Source: DATGKG01 sp963851325
GTDB taxonomy: Bacteria > Desulfobacterota > Binatia > Binatales > Binataceae
Assembly (NCBI GenBank): GCA_963851325.1
Contig: CAWKOR010000001.1
Coordinates: 2,418,001-2,482,000, forward strand
DNA length: 64,000 nucleotides
Direction: 5' to 3'
Part shown: in pieces, positions 54,268 to 62,189 of the stretch
Layout of the letters: each line of letters starts with the position of its first letter
How positions within the stretch are numbered: position 1 is the first letter of the stretch
Notes under the pieces: model-generated
The model's input: only the letters and a program-made list of their open reading frames with translations
Databases searched by the model: none
What the model was told of the DNA's origin: nothing
Program-made: the position numbers and the translations under genes

Positions 54268-54573
54268 CTATTCGTCCTCGCCACGAACTTTTGCCTCTGC
54301 GACCGTCATGGTTTCCCAATCGAAATCCGGCTCCTCGGTGATCGTGGATGCGCCGGTGTACTGGTTAAGCAACTCGATTTGAATGCGCGCCGTTTCAGCG
54401 TCGATGATCTCGACGGCGAAGCCGGACTGGATGAGAACCCACTCGCCGGGCGCCGGACGCCGTTCAAGGATGCCGATGTTGATGCGGCGCGTCAGGCCGG
54501 CTACTTCCACCTCGGCAAGGTCGGGTTGCTCGCGATCGATCGTTTCAATTCGGCCTGGAATTGCGAGGCACAT
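54268..54573 (-). CDS. hypC: Hydrogenase maturation chaperone HypC (copy next to hypF)
   Basis: 101 aa beginning MCLAIPGRIE, where the Met-Cys is essential for carrying the Fe(CN)2CO unit with HypD. A six-codon longer frame (54591) is rejected because it would bury that Cys. The OB-fold core ends around residue 75; the remaining acidic tail (TEEPDFDWETM) is longer than usual. A second hypC is 5.7 kb upstream in the same operon. The IS insertion ends 25 bp before the start codon. Confidence 0.92.
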   Translation of the reverse strand: MCLAIPGRIETIDREQPDLAEVEVAGLTRRINIGILERRPAPGEWVLIQSGFAVEIIDAETARIQIELLNQYTGASTITEEPDFDWETMTVAEAKVRGEDE

Positions 54574-54599
54574 AACTTTTCTCATCCTCATCAGCTCAG

Positions 54600-54624
54600 G
54601 GGATTATATACTTCACAAACCCGC
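54600..54624 (+). repeat. Left terminal inverted repeat of the IS1595-like element
   Basis: GATTATATACTT-CAC-AAACCC, matching the right repeat except for the central three bases. Confidence 0.75.
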
Positions 54625-54771
54625 CACGCTAGAGTCGACGGCGACGTGACAGGTCGGAACGCCCTAGAGGGGCAGATTTGCGGCTCTGGAAATTGCTTTA
54701 ATAGCGCCGCTTTTAGGACAAAACGGGTCGTGCGTGTGTCAAGTAGCCGTACCGATGGCTATTATCTGCGC

Positions 54772-55200
54772 ATGGCAAGCGTACATGATGTGGCGGCCTA
54801 TGTGCTGAAAAAGCTTGGGCGTATTAGTGCGATGAAGCTCGAAAAGCTCGCGTACTATTCGCAGGCGTGGTCGCTCGTCTGGGATTCCCGTCCGATTTTC
54901 AGCGCTCGAATCGAGGCATGGGCCAGCGGTCCTGTTGTCCCGGCCTTATATCAAAAGCATCGCGGACAGTTTCAGGTAAACTCATGGCCAAGTGGCGATG
55001 CCAGCCGCCTCAATGCGAAAGAGCGAGAAACAGTCGATGCTGTTCTAAAGTTTTACGGCGACAAAGACCCATATTGGCTTAGTGAATTGACTCATCGAGA
55101 AAAGCCGTGGGTAGATGCGCGACGCGGGTTGGCTCCTGGGGAACGCGGCCAACAGGAAATCACTCACGCGGCGATGGTGGAGTATTACAGCAGTCTATAA
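54772..55200 (+). CDS. Panacea/SocA-like (DUF4065) antitoxin
   Basis: 142 aa. The Panacea signature is clear: AAYVLKKLGRISAMKLEKLAYYSQAW, then IEAWASGPVVPALYQKH. Panacea proteins are promiscuous antitoxins paired with many unrelated toxins, and SocA acts as a proteolytic adaptor; this is family knowledge. A small inverted repeat TAGCC-N8-GGCTA (54744-54761) before the ATG could be its autoregulatory operator. The toxin gene follows after 8 bp. The longer open frame from 54112 is antisense to hypC and is rejected. Confidence 0.85.
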   Translation: MASVHDVAAYVLKKLGRISAMKLEKLAYYSQAWSLVWDSRPIFSARIEAWASGPVVPALYQKHRGQFQVNSWPSGDASRLNAKERETVDAVLKFYGDKDPYWLSELTHREKPWVDARRGLAPGERGQQEITHAAMVEYYSSL

Positions 55201-55208
55201 TTTCGCCT

Positions 55209-55649
55209 GTGCCCAAGCACCCCAAGTTCGCTTCCGCTCCTGAGACAGCCAAAAATCCCAAAGTCGCTACCGACCCGAAGGGATATATGCCCCTGAATCC
55301 GGCTTGGCGCATAGGAAGAATGGAGTTCGTCGATCCATATGGTTGGCATGAACTGGATGCCGCGAAACTTAATTTCATTCGTCAAAAGCTCGCCAACTTC
55401 GAGACGATGACTTGGGGCGAGATACTCATCAACGCGAAAAAGCATCATCACACAGTTGCCACCGCTGATCTTTGCGCCCAGGCCCGCAAACGGTTAACCG
55501 AACTTAAACTGGACGATGTGGATGGCCTTGTGAGTCTGAAACTATCAGGCACCAATCGGATCTGGGGAATGTTTAGCGCCGGAGTCCTTACTTTGCTCTG
55601 GTGGGACCCCGATCACGAAATCTGCCCATCTACCTTGAAACACACCTAA
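55209..55649 (+). CDS. Putative toxin partner of the Panacea antitoxin
   Basis: 146 aa from a GTG at 55209, 8 bp after the antitoxin stop. The N-terminal 40 residues are Pro/Lys-rich. The core has WGEILINAKKHHHTV and ends with NRIWGMFSAGVLTLLWWDPD followed by HEICPS, a pattern of beta strands reminiscent of small RNase toxins of the RelE/ParE type. The family is not named with certainty. Its position as the second gene after an antitoxin is the main support for toxin function. Confidence 0.6.
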   Translation: MPKHPKFASAPETAKNPKVATDPKGYMPLNPAWRIGRMEFVDPYGWHELDAAKLNFIRQKLANFETMTWGEILINAKKHHHTVATADLCAQARKRLTELKLDDVDGLVSLKLSGTNRIWGMFSAGVLTLLWWDPDHEICPSTLKHT

Positions 55650-55694
55650 CCTAACTAACAGCAGACCTGATCTTACCCCCACATTTTGTGGCAG

Positions 55695-55955
55695 TTAACT
55701 TTTAGCGCGCGGCATCCGCTTCGGCTTCGATGAGGATTGCGAGGCAATAGCCTTATCCACCGCTGGCCGAAATTCGGCGTTCGCCTCTTTCAGGCGCTGC
55801 TTCGCATCATGGGCCAATTCTCGCCTATGAACGCCGGGCTTTGACTTCACCGCTTTCGGCTGCGGCTTGATCGTCAGTACATCTCTGACGATCTCCTCGA
55901 ATTTTAGGGGGTAGAGGCTGAGTGGTCCGGCTTTCTTCGCTTTCGGTCTGGTCAC
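55695..55955 (-). CDS. Small accessory protein of the IS element, unknown function
   Basis: 86 aa, basic, with a short ordered patch GPLSLYPLKFEEIVRDVLTI followed by Lys/Pro-rich and Ala/Ser-rich tails. It lies 30 bp downstream of the transposase gene on the same strand, inside the inverted repeats, so it is probably an IS passenger. No function assigned. Confidence 0.45.
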   Translation of the reverse strand: MTRPKAKKAGPLSLYPLKFEEIVRDVLTIKPQPKAVKSKPGVHRRELAHDAKQRLKEANAEFRPAVDKAIASQSSSKPKRMPRAKS

Positions 55956-55985
55956 GGCCTTGCCAATTTTTCTCTATGTAATTCC

Positions 55986-56537
55986 CTACGTCGGCGGGGA
56001 GGTTGTACCAGCAGCATGACCATGCGATGCGAAGGAGAACACCGGAATCTTGCCCTTCCCGCCGCGCTTGCTGCGTCCCTCGCGCTCATGGAAATGCTTG
56101 TTCTTCTCTTTTCCGCCGACGAAAGTGGTGTCCGCTTCGATCACGCCTGACAGCTTCTCACGCAATGGTGATTGGCCCATGCAGTAACGGATGCGATGCG
56201 CCATGAACCACGCCGACTTGTAGGTCACTTTCAGCGAGCGATGGAGTTGATACGCGCTTATGCCTTTCTTCGAGCTTGAGTACAGATGGAAAGCCAGCAT
56301 CCACTTGTGGAGCGGAATATGGCTGTCCTCGAAGATGGTTCCAACTGTTACGCTGAACTGCTTGCGGCACGATGCGCATTTGAGAACCTGTCGCTTTCCC
56401 TTGGCCGCTGGTAACCGATAGACCTTGCCCAGTACGCCGCAATGCGGACAGAAGGGGCAGCCGTCAGGCCAGCGTAGCTTTTCGAGGTATTCGCGCGCCG
56501 CATCCTCATCGTACACCGCTCTTTCGGCTAAGTTCAT
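55986..56537 (-). pseudogene. Truncated IS1595/ISXO2-type transposase
   Basis: 183 codons. It has the N-terminal zinc ribbon (CPFCPHCG, CASCRKQF), the SVTVGTIFEDSHIPLHKW segment and the first catalytic acid region (GVIEADTTFVGGKEKNKHFH). It then breaks off soon after GKGKIPV, where intact members (about 300 aa) continue through the remaining catalytic residues. The last 18 codons look out of frame. So it is probably inactive, and the element immobile unless supplied with transposase in trans. Confidence 0.8.
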
Positions 56538-56561
56538 GCACCTGAACCTACCATTTCGTCG

Positions 56562-56586
56562 ATGGGTTTATCAAGTATATAATCTC
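56562..56586 (-). repeat. Right terminal inverted repeat of the IS1595-like element
   Basis: Reading inward on the minus strand: GATTATATACTT-GAT-AAACCC. It matches the left end. Confidence 0.75.
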
Positions 56587-56595
56587 AGCAGCTCC

Positions 56596-57768
56596 TCAGC
56601 AGATGCGGGGCAGCGGATCGCCGATCAGCAAATCGAGAATGCGGGTCCCGCCGAAGCGCGTTTTCAGCAGCACGATTCCGGGAGGATCGGCCTTGATGCG
56701 TCCGATTATCTGCGCGCCCGCCCCATGCGGTGCGGAGCGGATTGCCGCCATCGCGGCGTCGGCCGCCTGCTCGCTCACGATCGCAACCAGCCGTCCCTCG
56801 CACGCCACGTGCATCGGATCGATGCCGAGGATTTCGCACGCACCCGCCACTTCGTCCTTCAAGGGCACCCGCGACTCGTCGATGATCATCCCGACCCGCG
56901 AGGCCGCCGCGATCTCATTGAGCACGGTCGCGACGCCGCCGCGAGTCGCATCGCGCATGCAGCGCACCCCATCGGTCGCGCGCAACAACTGCTCGGTCAT
57001 CGCCGCCAGCGAGGCCGTATCCGACTTGATGTCCGCTTCGAGTTCCAGCTCTCCGCGCGCGAGCAGAATGGTTATTCCATGCTCGCCAATCGGACCCGAA
57101 ACGATCACGACGTCGCCCGCCTGGCAATTCGCCGCGCTCAGGTTCGAGACGTGTTCGCTCAGGCCGATGCCGGAGGTGTTGATGTAGCATCCATCACCTT
57201 TGCCTTTCTGCACTACCTTGGTGTCGCCGGTCACGATCTGGATTCCGGCCACCACGGCAGCTTCACGCATCGAGGCGACGATCTTGCGCAAATCGGCAAT
57301 CGGAAAACCTTCTTCGAGGATGAATCCCGCGGAGAGGTAGAGCGGTTTGGCGCCGCCCACCGCGAGGTCGTTGACGGTGCCGTTGACGGCGAGGTCGCCG
57401 ATGTTCCCGCCCGGAAAAAACAGCGGCGAGACCACGAAGGAGTCAGTGGTGAACGCCAGCCGCGCGCCGCCCGCGCTGAACGATGCCTGATCCTCCAGCG
57501 CTTCGAGGATCGGGTTGCGAAACGCATCGAGAAAAATCGCATCGACCAGGGTCCGGCTGGCTTTGCCTCCGGCGCCATGCGCCAGCGTGATGCGATCCTC
57601 GCGAATGCGCGGTTTGCGGGTGCGCGCCAGTTCGATCCGCTCCAGCACCTGTTCCTGCGAAATATTCGCGACCCCATTGCCGCGGAACTCCAGCCCGGCG
57701 TGCTCGCGGACCGCGTCCTCGGCCCATCCCGCCGACCTCCCGTTGGTGATTCTGGTTTCTTTGTCCAT
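56596..57768 (-). CDS. hypE: Hydrogenase maturation protein HypE
   Basis: 390 aa PurM/AIR-synthase-fold protein that dehydrates the carbamoyl-Cys to a thiocyanate for the Fe-CN ligand. ITLAHGAGGKASRTLV, AFTTDSFVVSPLFFPGGNIG and GDTKVVQKGKGDG are typical. The protein ends in PRIC, the required C-terminal Cys. Start at 57768, 7 bp after hypD. The IS sits just beyond its stop and separates it from hypC and hypF. Confidence 0.95.
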   Translation of the reverse strand: MDKETRITNGRSAGWAEDAVREHAGLEFRGNGVANISQEQVLERIELARTRKPRIREDRITLAHGAGGKASRTLVDAIFLDAFRNPILEALEDQASFSAGGARLAFTTDSFVVSPLFFPGGNIGDLAVNGTVNDLAVGGAKPLYLSAGFILEEGFPIADLRKIVASMREAAVVAGIQIVTGDTKVVQKGKGDGCYINTSGIGLSEHVSNLSAANCQAGDVVIVSGPIGEHGITILLARGELELEADIKSDTASLAAMTEQLLRATDGVRCMRDATRGGVATVLNEIAAASRVGMIIDESRVPLKDEVAGACEILGIDPMHVACEGRLVAIVSEQAADAAMAAIRSAPHGAGAQIIGRIKADPPGIVLLKTRFGGTRILDLLIGDPLPRIC

Positions 57769-57775
57769 GCGACCT

Positions 57776-58912
57776 TCAGCTCGAATGGCCCGATTGTGCA
57801 GCCCGCTCGATCCGCTCGCGGGTGAAGCGCCCGTAGTTGTAGTAAGCGGCGCAGGCGCCTTCCGAGGAGACCATGCAGGTGCCGATCGGCGTTTCCGGGG
57901 TGCACGCGGTGCCGAATACCTTGCATTGCCACGGCTTGAGAACCCCTTTGAGGACTTCGCCGCATTGGCAGGCTTTGGGATCGGCGACCCGAACTCCGGG
58001 CAGATTGAACAGCCGTTCCGCGTCGTGCTCGGCGAAGGCTTCGCGGACCTTGAGCGCCGAATGCGAGATGAATCCGAGCCCGCGCCATTCGAAGAACGGG
58101 CGCAGCTCCATCGTTTCATTGAGCACCTGCAACGCCCGCGCATTGCCGTTCCAACTGACCGCGCGGGTGTACTGGTTCTCCACGCAGACGCGGCCTTCGG
58201 AGATCTGTTTGAGGATCATCTGGATCGATTGCAGGATGTCCAGCGGCTCGAAGCCGCCCACCACAATCGGTCTGCCGTAGTTGTGCGCGATGAATTCGTA
58301 CGGGCGGCATCCGATGATGGTGGAAACATGGCCCGGGCCGATAAATCCGCTCAGCCGCAGATCGGGCGAATCCAGAATCGCCTTGATCGCCGGAATGATG
58401 GTGACGTGGTTGCAGAATATCGAAAAGTTGCGCAGTCCTTCGGCCTTCGCCCGCATCAGCGTGATCGCAGTCGAAGGCGCGGTGGTCTCAAACCCAATCG
58501 CGAAAAACACCACGCGCCGGCCGGGGTTGCGCCGCGCGATGTTCAACGCGTCCAGCGGCGAATACACGATGCGCACGTCGGCGCCACGCGCTTTCGCATC
58601 GAGGAACGAGCCGCGCCCGCCCGGAACCCGCATCATGTCCCCAAATGAGGTGAAGATGACGTCGGGTTGTTCCGCGATGTAGATCGCATCGTCGAGCCGC
58701 CCCATCGGGATCACGCATACCGGACATCCGGGACCGTGAATCAGCGCCACGTTCTCGGGCAGGTAATCCTCGACGCCGTGCTTGTAGATGGTGTGGGTGT
58801 GCCCGCCGCATACCTCCATGATTTGATATGCGCGATCGCCGGCCAGCGTCGCGATCTCGCCGGCGAGGCGCTGGGCCAGCGGCTGGGAGCGGAACTCATC
58901 AACAAACTTCAT
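57776..58912 (-). CDS. hypD: Hydrogenase maturation protein HypD
   Basis: 378 aa iron-sulfur scaffold for Fe(CN)2CO assembly with HypC. Key parts: VCGGHTHTIYKHG, HGPGCPVCVIPMG, FAIGFETTAPST and the C-terminal 4Fe-4S Cys set (ACQCGEVL, PWQCKVFG, ACTPE, GTCMVSSEGAC). Start at 58912 overlaps the upstream SIS-domain gene by 4 bp. The longer open frame is antisense and rejected. Confidence 0.95.
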   Translation of the reverse strand: MKFVDEFRSQPLAQRLAGEIATLAGDRAYQIMEVCGGHTHTIYKHGVEDYLPENVALIHGPGCPVCVIPMGRLDDAIYIAEQPDVIFTSFGDMMRVPGGRGSFLDAKARGADVRIVYSPLDALNIARRNPGRRVVFFAIGFETTAPSTAITLMRAKAEGLRNFSIFCNHVTIIPAIKAILDSPDLRLSGFIGPGHVSTIIGCRPYEFIAHNYGRPIVVGGFEPLDILQSIQMILKQISEGRVCVENQYTRAVSWNGNARALQVLNETMELRPFFEWRGLGFISHSALKVREAFAEHDAERLFNLPGVRVADPKACQCGEVLKGVLKPWQCKVFGTACTPETPIGTCMVSSEGACAAYYNYGRFTRERIERAAQSGHSS

Positions 58913-59589
58913 GATGCTTCTCCCGGAGTTTCGAGCGACCGCCGGGTCAGGTCCCAGAGCAGATGATAGATGGTGGTTTGTACTTCCTGGATGCGATGGA
59001 CCGAGCTGGACGGCACCACAAACAGAAAATCGAGCGAGCCGGCTTCGGCCATCTTTCCGCCGTCGTAGCCGGCAATTCCGACCGTCAGCATACCGCGCCG
59101 GTTCGCCTCCTCGAAGGCCTTGAGCAGATTGATTGAATTGCCGCTGGTGGAAATCCCCATCGCGATATCGCCGCGATGCCCCAAGGCCGCGACCTGCCGC
59201 GCCAGCGCAATGTCGAATCCTACATCGTTGCTCAACGCGGTGAGCACCGCGGGCTCCGACACCAGCGACAAGGCCGGCAACGGATGCCCGCCGCGGCAAA
59301 ACAGAAACGCGCTCGCCACCGCCTGTGCGTCGGTCGCGCTGCCGCCGTTGCCGAAACAGAGCAGCCGGCCGCCGCGTCGAAACGCGCGCGCCATCGCCTC
59401 GGCGCAATCGATCAGCGGCTCCGTCAGCGCGGCGATGGTGGTCTCGCGCAACGCGACGATCTCCAGCGCCTTGGCCGCGGTGGATTTGCGCACCTCAGTC
59501 AGCAGCGCATCGACCCCGCCGGAACCCGCATAGAGAAACGGATACAGCGTCTCGATACCCTGGCGGTTGCTGTCAGATGCGTCCTTCAT
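58909..59589 (-). CDS. SIS-domain protein (GmhA/phosphoheptose isomerase-like), first copy
   Basis: 226 aa single SIS domain. CFGNGGSATDAQAVASAF binds sugar phosphate, MGISTSGNSINLLKA is the second loop, and QEVQTTIYHLLWDL is the conserved C-terminal helix. GmhA makes D-glycero-D-manno-heptose 7-phosphate. In the hyp operon, overlapping hypD by 4 bp, its role is unclear; SIS-like genes have been noted in clusters of high-affinity group 1h hydrogenases (recollection). A paralogue follows upstream. Confidence 0.8.
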   Translation of the reverse strand: MKDASDSNRQGIETLYPFLYAGSGGVDALLTEVRKSTAAKALEIVALRETTIAALTEPLIDCAEAMARAFRRGGRLLCFGNGGSATDAQAVASAFLFCRGGHPLPALSLVSEPAVLTALSNDVGFDIALARQVAALGHRGDIAMGISTSGNSINLLKAFEEANRRGMLTVGIAGYDGGKMAEAGSLDFLFVVPSSSVHRIQEVQTTIYHLLWDLTRRSLETPGEAS

Positions 59590-59635
59590 ACGCGAAACAT
59601 GGCCCCGCTTCCGCTCGGTATGTGTATCGACTCGA

Positions 59636-60262
59636 TCACTTGATGAAGCCCGGCTGCAAAATCCCGGGCTGTTCGAAAAACAGATGAACCAGTTCCCACA
59701 GGATGTGATAGGTCGTGACCTGGATCTCCTTGACGATCATCGGATCATCGCTGCGCGCGACGAATCCGTAATCGATCGGGCTCTGCGCGAACTGCTCGAC
59801 GGCGCCGCCGATCATCGCCAGGGTCAGCAGCCCCTTCTGGTGCGCAACTTCCAGCGCGTGCAGCACCGCGCGGCCGGCGCCATCGGGCAAAAATCCCATC
59901 GCGATATCTTCCGGCGCCGCGAGGTACCGCATCTGATGAGCGAAGGCGTCTTCGGCATCTTCGACATTCGAGGAATCACGGCTCAGCGCGATCGCGGGCA
60001 GTGCGCGCTTGCCCACAATCACCGGATGAATGAATTCCACCGACACATGCTCGGCGTCCGATCGCGAAGGACCGTCGCCGAACACGATCAGCTTGCCGCC
60101 GCGATGAAATCGCTCGGCCATCGCATGGCAGGCGCGCGCGATCCGCTCGGCATCGCGCGCGAGCAGCCGGCCCGCCTCGCTGCGCCGCGTCATCGCGCGC
60201 GCAATGGCCGCGCGGGCGTCGTCGCGAGTCCGGGAAATTCGAGGTTCGGACGCCGGCTCCAT
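59636..60262 (-). CDS. SIS-domain protein, second copy, with diverged active loop
   Basis: 208 aa. The first loop reads VFGDGPSRSDAEHVSVEF instead of GNGGSAADAQH, and the second loop MGFLPDGAGRAVLHAL lacks the S-x-S-G-x-S of GmhA. The C-terminal helix KEIQVTTYHILWELVHLF is conserved. The paralogue pair may form a heteromer. Its start abuts the hypC stop (TAGATG), so it is coupled to hypC. Confidence 0.72.
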   Translation of the reverse strand: MEPASEPRISRTRDDARAAIARAMTRRSEAGRLLARDAERIARACHAMAERFHRGGKLIVFGDGPSRSDAEHVSVEFIHPVIVGKRALPAIALSRDSSNVEDAEDAFAHQMRYLAAPEDIAMGFLPDGAGRAVLHALEVAHQKGLLTLAMIGGAVEQFAQSPIDYGFVARSDDPMIVKEIQVTTYHILWELVHLFFEQPGILQPGFIK

Positions 60263-60541
60263 CTATTCGATCTCGCTCTTCTCCAAGGCCTGAAGTTCGT
60301 CCGAGTACGCCGTGTCCATGCCGCCCAGCATCCGCAGCGTCGCGGCGGCCTCCTGCTCGTCGATCCTGCACAGCGCGAAGCCGACGTGGATCAGAATCCA
60401 GTCGCCGATCCGGATCGGTGGATCCTCGTTCTCCAGCAACTGGATCGAGACATTGCGGCGAACCCCGGCGACTTCGGCTTTCGCGATCGAGTGCTCGGGA
60501 TCGACCAACTCGATAATTTTTCCCGGAATCCCCAGGCACAT
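60263..60541 (-). CDS. hypC: Hydrogenase maturation chaperone HypC (copy next to SIS genes)
   Basis: 92 aa beginning MCLGIPGKII, with the conserved Met-Cys and an OB-fold core (GVRRNVSIQLLENED, WILIHVGFALCRID). It differs clearly from the hypC at 54268. Two HypC types often serve different hydrogenases or steps; which applies here is unknown. Confidence 0.92.
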   Translation of the reverse strand: MCLGIPGKIIELVDPEHSIAKAEVAGVRRNVSIQLLENEDPPIRIGDWILIHVGFALCRIDEQEAAATLRMLGGMDTAYSDELQALEKSEIE

Positions 60542-60703
60542 GCTCGGCTACCTCATTTCTCGCCAATCGCGATCGCGCAGCCGCGAACCTTGAAGCTCGC
60601 CGGCCGAGGTCGTCAGGGTCACCTCACCTTCCACCTGATGGGTCGCGCCGTGCAAGCTCGGCGAACCCGCCACCGGGTAGCGATCGTTCTCAGGAACCGG
60701 ACT

Positions 60704-61639
60704 TCAGACGGAAGCGTTAAAGCGGAGCCATACCAAGGGACACGCGCGCGAGCGATCAGCCGCTCGCGATGCTTTACCGACTAACTGGTTTCGGTCGCCG
60801 CGCGATGTTCTCGCGACACCACGCGCTGGCGCAGCCATGCATACCAATCGCGTAGCCCATCGCCGCTGGTCGCGGAGACTTGCAGCACCTGGAGCCGCTG
60901 GATTCACACGATGCGCATATTCGATACATCGCGCCACATCGAATTGCAGGTGCGGCAGCAGATCGATCTTGTTGAGCAGCATCACATCGGCGGCGCGAAA
61001 CATATGCGGGTACTTGAGCGGCTTGTCCTCACCCTCGGTGACCGACGCGACCACGACCTTGGCTGCTTCGCCAAGATCAAACAGCGCCGGGCATACGAGG
61101 TTGCCGACGTTCTCGATCATCACGATCGAATCCGGTGGCGGATCGAGCGCGCGCATCGCGTCCCCGATCATCAGCGCATCGAGATGACATCCGCTGCCGG
61201 TGTTGATCTGGATCACGCGGCATCCGGTGGCGCGAATCCGTTCGGCGTCGCGCGCAGTCTCCTGGTCGCCTTCGATGACGGAGAGCACCGCCTCGCCCGC
61301 GAGATCGCGCAGCGTGCGCTCCAGCAGGGTGGTTTTGCCGGCGCCCGGCGAGCTCATCAGGTTGAGCGCGAGAATTCGGCGCCCCTCGAACCATCCGCGA
61401 TTGCGCTCCGCGAGCAAGTTGTTCTTCGCCAGAACGTCCTGTTCGAGTCGAATCGTGCGGGTACTTTTCACTCCGTGATCGTGAGGGTGATCGCGATCAT
61501 GATGATGGTCATCGTGATCGCCGTGGGCCTGATGCGAATGCTCATGGTCATGCGGATGAACGTGGACCGAGGTGTGGTGCGTATCGGGATCGATAAGGCG
61601 CGGCTGGGCGTCGTCGGAGCATCCGCAGGTACTACACAT
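60704..61639 (-). CDS. hypB: Hydrogenase nickel-insertion GTPase HypB, frameshifted near the 3' end
   Basis: 311 codons as read. N-terminal nickel site MCSTCGCSDD, a His-rich loop (about residues 20-55), Walker A LMSSPGAGKTTLLE, IEGDQETARDAERI, the metal motif GSGCHLD, and NKIDLLPHL. After about residue 245 the frame drifts into a non-homologous Arg-rich tail. Skipping one base near 60891-60894 restores QVLQVSATSGDGLRDWYAWL and a stop at 60781, the true HypB ending. This could be a real mutation or an assembly error. Overlaps hypA by 8 bp. Confidence 0.9.
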   Translation of the reverse strand: MCSTCGCSDDAQPRLIDPDTHHTSVHVHPHDHEHSHQAHGDHDDHHHDRDHPHDHGVKSTRTIRLEQDVLAKNNLLAERNRGWFEGRRILALNLMSSPGAGKTTLLERTLRDLAGEAVLSVIEGDQETARDAERIRATGCRVIQINTGSGCHLDALMIGDAMRALDPPPDSIVMIENVGNLVCPALFDLGEAAKVVVASVTEGEDKPLKYPHMFRAADVMLLNKIDLLPHLQFDVARCIEYAHRVNPAAPGAASLRDQRRWATRLVCMAAPARGVARTSRGDRNQLVGKASRAADRSRACPLVWLRFNASV

Positions 61640-61970
61640 CAGGAGCCATCTCCACTTCGCAAATTTTGAGCTCGCGGCCGGAAAGAAAATCGAGCTTGGC
61701 GCTGCCGCAGCCGCATAGCGCGATCAGTTCATCGACGTCGATCTCGGCCCGGCATTCGCGGCATCGCGCGCGGGCGGGAGTCTCGATGATTTCCAGATGC
61801 GCGCCGGCCAGCGGAGTTCCGTCGGTAGAGAGATCGAAGCAGAAGCGCAACGCATCGGGCGCCACGCCGGAAAGTTTTCCGATTTCAAGCTGCACCCGAA
61901 TGACGCGGGCGGCGCCGACTCGATCGCATACGGCCGCGACCACGCTTTCGGTAATTGCCAGTTCATGCAT
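61632..61970 (-). CDS. hypA: Hydrogenase nickel chaperone HypA
   Basis: 112 aa. Begins MHELAITESV with the His2 nickel ligand, and carries the zinc site ARCREC (first pair) and LCGCG (second pair). It delivers nickel to the hydrogenase with HypB. First gene of the leftward hyp operon; the divergent amidohydrolase lies 219 bp upstream, and that gap should carry both promoters. Confidence 0.95.
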   Translation of the reverse strand: MHELAITESVVAAVCDRVGAARVIRVQLEIGKLSGVAPDALRFCFDLSTDGTPLAGAHLEIIETPARARCRECRAEIDVDELIALCGCGSAKLDFLSGRELKICEVEMAPDV

Positions 61971-62189
61971 GCTCAGGAAACTCCGGTCATGGCACGCGCT
62001 AGTCAGTCAACTCTCCGGCGCGAAGTTCTGCAAGCCTGGAGCGCGAAGGAGCGCAATTTCGGGTATGCATCCGGCGGTCGAATCGTCGCGCTGGTGCAGG
62101 CGGGTTGATTTTTGCTACAGAAGGTGCAGGTAAACAATCCCACGGATTTTGGGAAGTCGCAGCGCTTACCAATCGAGGAGGAACACCCG

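Larger units (their letters stand above)
54598..56586. mobile_element. IS1595-family-like element with terminal inverted repeats and toxin-antitoxin passengers
   Basis: The left end GATTATATACTTCACAAACC (from 54602) matches the reverse complement of the right end, GATTATATACTTGATAAACC (from 56584 leftward). Inside are a shortened IS1595-type transposase, a small accessory gene, and a toxin-antitoxin pair on the opposite strand. It splits hypE from hypC. A possible 8-bp target duplication (GAGCTGCT/GAGCTGAT on the hyp strand, 7 of 8 identical) flanks it, but exact ends are uncertain by a few bases. Confidence 0.8.

Noticed and set aside
60542..60703. Possible short frame between hypC and hypB
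   Set aside because: A 41-codon GTG-started frame ending near 60551 has plausible codons but no family match, so it is not called.
61989..62108. 39-codon frame upstream of the amidohydrolase
   Set aside because: No ribosome site, no recognised pattern; the region more probably holds the hypA/amidohydrolase promoters.
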